In this document: piece after piece, positions 6,824 through 10,926 of the stretch
How positions within the stretch are numbered: position 1 is the first letter of the stretch
How the letters are laid out: each line of letters begins with the position of its first letter
DNA from: Planctomycetota bacterium
GTDB taxonomy: Bacteria; Planctomycetota; Phycisphaerae; Sedimentisphaerales; Anaerohalosphaeraceae
DNA length: 10,926 nucleotides
Assembly: GCA_012519365.1 (NCBI GenBank)
Contig: JAAYQH010000328.1
Coordinates: forward strand, 1 to 10,926
Direction of reading: 5' to 3'
Made by a program: the position numbers and the translations under genes
The notes under the pieces: model-generated
Seen by the model: only the letters and a program-made list of their open reading frames with translations
The model's database searches: none
Told to the model about the DNA's origin: nothing

Positions 6824-8593
6824 ATGCACACAAATCCGCAATCTTTAAGGAACGTCAACAACGCATTACTCCTTGAGCTTTTGATTCTCTTTCTGTTAGG
6901 TCTGCCGACTGTCGGAGTGGCCGAGGCGGGCCGTTTTTCAAAACGATGGGTCTATGTCTCCAGCAATCTTTATGTCGATGCCAATCTTGAGGAGCTGGAA
7001 CGGCTGCTGGTACGAGCACAAAAAGCGGGATACAACGGTGTTCTCTTTAACGACTACAAGACGTTCACCTGGTGGCAGCTGGATAATGCCCGGCGATGGG
7101 AAAAAAACGCTCAGCAGGTGCGAGCCATCACGCGGAGATTGGGAATGGAACTTGTCGTCTGCGTCTTTCCATTTGGTTACGCCGGACCGTTGTTGTGGCA
7201 TGATGTCAACCTCGCTTCGGGAATGCCGGTCAAAAACGCACCGCTGAAGCGTGTGGGTGATGAATTGAAACCCCTTCCGACGGCGGTTCTTGTGAATGGA
7301 TCATTTGAACAGTACACCGACCACCACGCCTTGCATTATGCGTTTCAGGATGCGCCCGGCACGGGATCGTTCATCGATCACAATGTCAAAAAAGAGGGGG
7401 AGGTTTCGATTCGTTTTGAAGACATCGGCGCTGTCAACTCCTCGGGCAACGGCCGACTATGCCAGCAGATTGAGGTTCGCCCATGGCAGCAGTATCGGAT
7501 TCGCATCTGGATGAAAACGCAGGACCTGACGGGTGATGAAATCAAACTATTGGTGCTTGGCCGCGGACGCACATTGCAATGGCAGCATCTCCAGGTCAAA
7601 ATCGAAGGACAATATCATTATATCGGGCAGGTGAACCATCTTAGCACCGATTGGGTCGAGCAAAGCGTAACTTTTAACAGCCTTGACAATGAGACGGTTA
7701 TGGTATATGCGGGTATCTGGGGCGGGCGCACAGGCAAGCTCTGGTGGGATGATTGGCGTATTGAAGCGGCGCCGGTCTTGAATGTGTTGCGTCGCGACGC
7801 TTTGCCCCTGACGATAACGGGAGAAAACGGCGTCGTTTACGAAGAAGAACGCGATTTTGAACGTATCACGGACCCCAGCCTGGGCTGTACGCCCTGGCCG
7901 GGATCGTATGACACCCGCCATAACATGCCGCTGATTCGGGTGACAGCCGATACACGTATCGCTCCTGACGAAATCGTTTATCTGTCTTGTTACCATCCTG
8001 TTTTGATCTACAGCGGCCAAGTCAATTGCAGTCTGAGCGATCCAAAGGTGTTTGCTTTGTGCCGGCAGCAGATTGACTATACCGAAAGTGCTCTGCAGCC
8101 GGATGGCTATTTTATGTCCCATGATGAAATTCGATGTGCCGGCTGGGAGCCCGATCAGATTAAGACTTTTGAGTCCACTGGCCAATTGCTGGCGTATAAC
8201 GTTCAAACCTGCTATCAAATTATCCGTCAGGCCGCCGGCCAAAAACCCGTTTATATCTGGTCGGATATGTTTGATCCCTATCATAACGCACGCGACGGTT
8301 ATTATCTGGTGAACAATACTCTGGCAGGGTCTTGGGAAGGGCTTGCCAAAGATATCAGCGTTATGAAATGGGGCGGAGGAGAACATGCCCGAGATGGCTT
8401 GGTGTTCTTTGCCGAACGAGGACATACCCAGCTTATCGCCGCTTATTATGACGGCAATGTCGGCGAAGATTACCGGATGTGGAACGCTGCCATAGAGGGC
8501 GTTGACTCCATTGATGGGGTCATGTACACAACATGGCAAAATGATTTTTCAGCCCTTGAAGCATTTGCGTCCTGCTGGTGGAATCGCCCCTGA
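6824..8593 (+). CDS. Secreted TIM-barrel glycosidase-like protein with inserted carbohydrate-binding-like module
   Basis: The 589-aa protein starts at an ATG with AAAGG 7 nt upstream. Residues 1-35 form a signal peptide (R9, core ALLLELLILFLLGLP, likely cut after VAEA). Residues 40-150 look like the first strands of a TIM barrel (KRWVYVSSNLYVDANLEELERLL, AGYNGVLFNDYK, LGMELVVCVFPFGYAG). Residues 158-314, from NGSFE to LWWDDWRIEA, have the start and end signatures of a CBM4/9-type jelly roll. The barrel resumes from about 330: YFMSHDEIR puts an Asp434-Glu435 pair at a strand end, then come PVYIWSDMFDPYHN (475-488) and LAGSWEGL. A D-E pair followed by a W-x-D-M strand recalls GH20 hexosaminidases, but overall similarity is too low to name a family. 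The likely role is glycan breakdown outside the cytoplasm. The stop is 21 nt from the convergent ATPase gene, with no good terminator between. Confidence 0.7.
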   Translation: MHTNPQSLRNVNNALLLELLILFLLGLPTVGVAEAGRFSKRWVYVSSNLYVDANLEELERLLVRAQKAGYNGVLFNDYKTFTWWQLDNARRWEKNAQQVRAITRRLGMELVVCVFPFGYAGPLLWHDVNLASGMPVKNAPLKRVGDELKPLPTAVLVNGSFEQYTDHHALHYAFQDAPGTGSFIDHNVKKEGEVSIRFEDIGAVNSSGNGRLCQQIEVRPWQQYRIRIWMKTQDLTGDEIKLLVLGRGRTLQWQHLQVKIEGQYHYIGQVNHLSTDWVEQSVTFNSLDNETVMVYAGIWGGRTGKLWWDDWRIEAAPVLNVLRRDALPLTITGENGVVYEEERDFERITDPSLGCTPWPGSYDTRHNMPLIRVTADTRIAPDEIVYLSCYHPVLIYSGQVNCSLSDPKVFALCRQQIDYTESALQPDGYFMSHDEIRCAGWEPDQIKTFESTGQLLAYNVQTCYQIIRQAAGQKPVYIWSDMFDPYHNARDGYYLVNNTLAGSWEGLAKDISVMKWGGGEHARDGLVFFAERGHTQLIAAYYDGNVGEDYRMWNAAIEGVDSIDGVMYTTWQNDFSALEAFASCWWNRP

Positions 8594-8614
8594 CGCCGAT
8601 GCATTTTGGCGATT

Positions 8615-9451
8615 TTACCTGAAATCGTCCGGCGAAAATTGGGATTCCGCCTGCGTGCCGCCCAAGCGAAGGGCTGCCAGCTCGGCAGGACCGACTTTCC
8701 CTTGGATAAATTGCTGAACCAGGTCGCTGGGATGGTTGCGGATATAATCTGCATCACCATCGGCGATAATTTTCCCTTTGTATAGCATAATGATCCGATC
8801 GGCGATTTTGTAGGCACTTTTCATATCGTGCGTAACTGCCACACTGGTGATTTTGAGTTCCTTTTGGAGTTTGAGAATCAATTCATTAATAATATCTGAT
8901 GTGATGGGATCCAGGCCGGTAGTCGGCTCGTCATAGAGAATCACCTCAGGATTAAGAGCAATCGCACGCGCCAAGGCGACACGTTTTCGTTGTCCGCCGG
9001 ACAGTTCAGCCGGGTAATGCTGCTGGTAGCCGTCCATACCCACCAACGCCAGTTTCTGTTTGACCAGGCCGTCAAGGGTTTTTTCGTCCATTGATTTGAC
9101 GTGCTGACGGACGGGAAAGGCGATGTTCTCATAGACGGTAAGACTATCAAACAATGCTCCCATCTGAAAACAAAATCCGAACTTTGTACGAATCTCGGCA
9201 AGCTCTTTTTCATCCAGATGGTCAATGCGCTGGCCGCGGAAAAAAACCTTGCCCTCGGAAGGACGTTCAAGCACGATTAGATGTTTTAGAAAAACGGTTT
9301 TGCCGCAGCCGCTGGGGCCGATGACGACGGTGGTTTTGCTTTCCTCTATCGCCAGAGAAATATCCTCGAGAACGACCGCCCGGCCGAAGCGTTTGGTCAG
9401 ATTTTGCACCACAAGAATACCGTCGTCAGGTTGTACGGTGGGTCTGGACAT
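8615..9451 (-). CDS. mlaF: MlaF-type ABC transporter ATP-binding protein (MCE/lipid transport class)
   Basis: The 278-aa ATPase has a complete motif set: Walker A GPSGCGKT (45-52), Q-loop Gln96, signature LSGGQRKR (150-157), Walker B VILYDEP (170-176), D-loop and His208 in VTHDM. The string FQMGALFDSLTVYENIAFPV (95-114) is characteristic of the MlaF/Ttg2A/Mkl class, which drives phospholipid or sterol movement with an MlaE permease and an MCE protein. Neither partner lies in the window: the downstream gene converges and the upstream gene is lexA. It is therefore an orphan ATPase, or its partners are elsewhere. The roughly 30 residues after the nucleotide-binding domain (GPAELAALRLGGTQAESQF) are polar. 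ATG at 9451 has AAGG 7 nt upstream and follows the lexA stop by 4 nt, so it is probably cotranscribed with lexA. Confidence 0.88.
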   Translation of the reverse strand: MSRPTVQPDDGILVVQNLTKRFGRAVVLEDISLAIEESKTTVVIGPSGCGKTVFLKHLIVLERPSEGKVFFRGQRIDHLDEKELAEIRTKFGFCFQMGALFDSLTVYENIAFPVRQHVKSMDEKTLDGLVKQKLALVGMDGYQQHYPAELSGGQRKRVALARAIALNPEVILYDEPTTGLDPITSDIINELILKLQKELKITSVAVTHDMKSAYKIADRIIMLYKGKIIADGDADYIRNHPSDLVQQFIQGKVGPAELAALRLGGTQAESQFSPDDFR

Positions 9452-9455
9452 TGTC

Positions 9456-10142
9456 TTACCTTATCGGAAGCTTTCGAATGACGCCGGTAACAACGGCCTG
9501 GACGATGCAATCTTTCGCGAAAATCGGCTCAAAGGCATCATTGGCCGGTTGAAGCCGCACGGCCTTTTGATCTTTGAAAAAACGTTTGACCGTGGCGTTT
9601 TGCCCATTCAGCAGGGCCACGACAATCTGGCCGTCGATAGCGGTAGCGGACGGGCGGCAGACGATATAATCGCCGTCCAGTATGCCGGCATCGACCATAC
9701 TGGTCCCGACAACTTGAAGCAAAAATTCCCCCCGCTGGCATCCCAAAAACGATTCGCTGCTAAACGGCTGCGGATCCGGCAGAGCCTCAATGCCGTAACC
9801 GGCGCTGATTCGCCCCACTACAGTCCAGGGGGTATTCTCTGGCTTCGAAGCGGTCTTCGGTGAGGCGACTGCGAGCGACTCAAGCCGCCGAGCCTCGGCG
9901 ATGAGTTGCCTTCCTTTCGTCGTAAGTTGCAAAGAGCGTGCCTTGCCGTTGGACTTTGTAATCAGTTTTTTTTCGCACAGCGCGGCGATGTGTTCGAACA
10001 CCGTGGTGCGACTTAGGTTTAGTGCGTCGGCCAGATCCCCAATCGTCGCTGAATAACAGTGGCTGGTTTGAAAGGCTTCGATTTGTAACAGGACGCTGAG
10101 TTGACGCGGCGTGATGATGGTCTGTAGGCTGGACTGGGACAT
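9456..10142 (-). CDS. lexA: LexA repressor (SOS regulator, S24 self-cleaving)
   Basis: The 228-aa protein combines an N-terminal winged helix with a LexA peptidase domain. Residues 11-75 include TIGDLADALNLSRTTVFEHIAAL (33-55), a helix-turn-helix. The cleavage bond is Ala114-Gly115 in GRISAGYGIEA. The catalytic Ser148 lies in VVGTSMVDAGILDGDYIV and the catalytic Lys186 in NATVKRFF. All autocleavage elements are intact, so RecA-stimulated inactivation after DNA damage is expected. ATG at 10142 has AGGAG 10 nt upstream; the frame is open to 10220, but those extra residues are not LexA-like. I saw no GAAC-N4-GTTC or CTGT-N8-ACAG box between 10143 and 10561, so its operator in this lineage remains unidentified. 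The helix-turn-helix half is overlapped in another frame by the upstream reading frame. A run of eight A (minus strand, 9973-9966) lies at residues 57-60. Confidence 0.92.
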   Translation of the reverse strand: MSQSSLQTIITPRQLSVLLQIEAFQTSHCYSATIGDLADALNLSRTTVFEHIAALCEKKLITKSNGKARSLQLTTKGRQLIAEARRLESLAVASPKTASKPENTPWTVVGRISAGYGIEALPDPQPFSSESFLGCQRGEFLLQVVGTSMVDAGILDGDYIVCRPSATAIDGQIVVALLNGQNATVKRFFKDQKAVRLQPANDAFEPIFAKDCIVQAVVTGVIRKLPIR

Positions 10143-10413
10143 CGCAAGAATTCTCCTGGCTGGTCGTGTCAATACTGTGAGTTTTACCCTGAACATACTC
10201 GTCCGGCAAAATACAGGCAACCTCGGTTAGCAGCTCGGGCTGTATCGCTGCCCCCAATAACTCGGCAATGGTCGCCAAAACGCGGGTCAGAGGCGAGCCA
10301 GCCTTGGTCTCTGGCGGTTCGGGCAAAGTAACGTGCCAATTGTGGACAAAATCGCCGCCGGGGCCGAATCGGCACAAAGGCGACTCATTTTTCTCTAAAT
10401 CTTTTCGTTCCAT
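9880..10413 (-). CDS. Uncharacterised reading frame upstream of and overlapping lexA
   Basis: ATG at 10413 has AAAGG 6 nt upstream and opens a 177-codon frame. Its first 90 codons precede lexA and look protein-like: acidic/basic MERKDLEKNE, then CRFGPGGDFVHNWHVTLPEPP, then a helical LTRVLATIAELLGAAIQPELLTEVACIL. After about codon 91 the frame runs inside lexA for 263 bp, where its sequence turns basic and low in hydrophobic residues, as expected of a shadow of lexA. I recognise no family. Three readings are possible: a real gene with a long lexA overlap, a shorter gene whose stop was lost through a frameshift or sequence error, or a leader frame controlling lexA translation. The good ribosome binding site favours translation from 10413. 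Confidence 0.45.
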   Translation of the reverse strand: MERKDLEKNESPLCRFGPGGDFVHNWHVTLPEPPETKAGSPLTRVLATIAELLGAAIQPELLTEVACILPDEYVQGKTHSIDTTSQENSCDVPVQPTDHHHAASTQRPVTNRSLSNQPLLFSDDWGSGRRTKPKSHHGVRTHRRAVRKKTDYKVQRQGTLFATYDERKATHRRGSAA

Positions 10414-10561
10414 CGTTTGCCTTTCTTAATCTCGGGTCCATCCAAATTGCTGTCAGTATTAATATCGGCAATTCGGCGCAAAATCCAAACAAAAACCGAA
10501 CGTTTTTTTTGGTTTTTTAGAAAAATTTGCGTATTTTTGCGGCACATTCCAAACCCTCCCC
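10414..10561 (-). other. Intergenic AT-rich region between RNase H-like gene and the lexA cluster
   Basis: This 148-nt gap is rich in A and T tracts. On the minus strand a weak promoter candidate is TTGGAT (10488-10483), 18 nt, then TATTAA (10464-10459). An imperfect A/T-rich hairpin spans 10485-10512 and is a poor terminator candidate for the minus-strand gene. No LexA box was seen. The Shine-Dalgarno sequence for the frame at 10413 lies at about 10420-10424. Confidence 0.35.
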
Positions 10562-10926
10562 CTACAGGGTGCGGATAAGTTGGTGAGGCTCAAAGGCAAA
10601 ATCGGGCAGTTTTTCGGACAAATCCCGTAGAAAACGCTGGCCATCCTGCCAGTAGCCGGCGGTGGGCCTGAGGGATTGGCACAAGTCAAGGAAATAGGCA
10701 TTTTGGGAGTACATGACCACTTCACGGATGTATTTGCTGATCATTGAGGCCAGGCACACCGGCCAATAACGCTCATCGGCGCCGGCGGAAAAATGGACAC
10801 GCACTTGCTTGTTTTGGATGAGCATTTCATAGGAACTGATTTTCTCGTCCTGTCGGATCACAGCCAATCGGGCTTGTGGAAACAGTCGGAACAATTCCTG
10901 ATCGTAACGGATGCGGCCGCCCTGTC
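10562..10926 (-). CDS. RNase HII-like (RNase H fold) protein, C-terminal part, cut by window edge
   Basis: The frame is open at the right edge (QGGRIRYDQELFRLFPQ) and ends with TAG at 10562, giving about 121 codons. The core DERYWPVCLASMISKYIREVVM resembles the RNase HII/HIII stretch with conserved Ala-Ser, Lys and Arg (compare ISAASIVAKVTRDRLM in E. coli RnhB). It is followed by NAYFLDLCQSLRPTAGYWQDGQRFL, where RNase HII has a PGYGFAxHKGY element. I recall similar planctomycete proteins with LASMxSKYLREL and PTAGYxxDxxRF annotated only as hypothetical. The N-terminal half, where most acidic catalytic residues would be, is outside the window, so nuclease activity cannot be judged. TTG at 10894 and later Met codons are internal, not starts. 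Confidence 0.6.
   Translation of the reverse strand, partial: QGGRIRYDQELFRLFPQARLAVIRQDEKISSYEMLIQNKQVRVHFSAGADERYWPVCLASMISKYIREVVMYSQNAYFLDLCQSLRPTAGYWQDGQRFLRDLSEKLPDFAFEPHQLIRTL

Noticed and set aside
7547..8539. 330-codon minus-strand open frame opposite the secreted hydrolase
   Set aside because: The plus-strand gene has a signal peptide, a ribosome binding site and domain motifs; the antisense frame has none.
8594..8625. Hairpin CGCC...GGCG between the convergent hydrolase and ATPase genes
   Set aside because: A four-base stem with a ten-base loop is too weak to support a terminator call.
9991..10000. Perfect palindrome TGTTCGAACA as a possible LexA operator
   Set aside because: It lies within lexA codons for Val-Phe-Glu-His in the helix-turn-helix and has the wrong half-site orientation for a GAAC-N4-GTTC box; probably chance.
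10485..10512. A/T-rich inverted repeat as a terminator
   Set aside because: The stem is almost all A-T with mismatches, and the minus-strand tail is only ATTTT; too weak to call.

Overview
The window looks like chromosomal DNA of a planctomycete, most likely of the Phycisphaerae/Sedimentisphaerales type. This is inferred from remembered lineage-associated families, not from a database search: a HYExAFE-type protein, an RNase H-like protein with an LASMISKYIRE/PTAGY signature, an unusual histidyl-tRNA synthetase, and secreted glycoside hydrolases next to housekeeping genes. Gene density is high and base composition moderate. I see no tRNA, rRNA, CRISPR array, insertion sequence or phage signature.

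Left block (1-5428, all minus strand). Seven genes run leftward from a good promoter at about 5483-5510: a YkgJ-type cysteine-cluster protein, hisS, rnk, a divergent rnk paralog, a HYExAFE family nuclease-like protein, bioB, and the N-terminal half of a secreted family 2 glycoside hydrolase that leaves the window at base 1. A probable terminator follows hisS, and a perfect TATAAT lies before rnk, so rnk to the hydrolase may form a second transcription unit. The last three genes are tightly packed: the HYExAFE gene overlaps bioB by 47 bp, and bioB overlaps the hydrolase gene by ATGA. This biotin synthase has Gly where the family has one of the three cysteine ligands of its auxiliary cluster.

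Middle block (5429-8593, plus strand). A short divergent promoter region separates the left operon from an AI-2E/PerM-family membrane protein. This is followed by a secreted TIM-barrel hydrolase-like protein with an inserted carbohydrate-binding-like module and an Asp-Glu pair reminiscent of GH20.

Right block (8615-10926, minus strand). From upstream to downstream this holds the C-terminal part of an RNase HII-like protein that enters from the right edge, an uncharacterised reading frame whose 3' half overlaps lexA, lexA itself with an intact autocleavage module, and an MlaF-type ABC ATPase with no permease or MCE partner in view. lexA and the ATPase gene are 4 bp apart and form a two-gene unit. 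The ATPase gene converges on the hydrolase gene.

I did not find a convincing new multi-gene system. The best leads are the altered biotin synthase, the frame overlapping lexA, the chimeric secreted hydrolase, the coupled HYExAFE-bioB-GH2 unit and the RNase H-like family.
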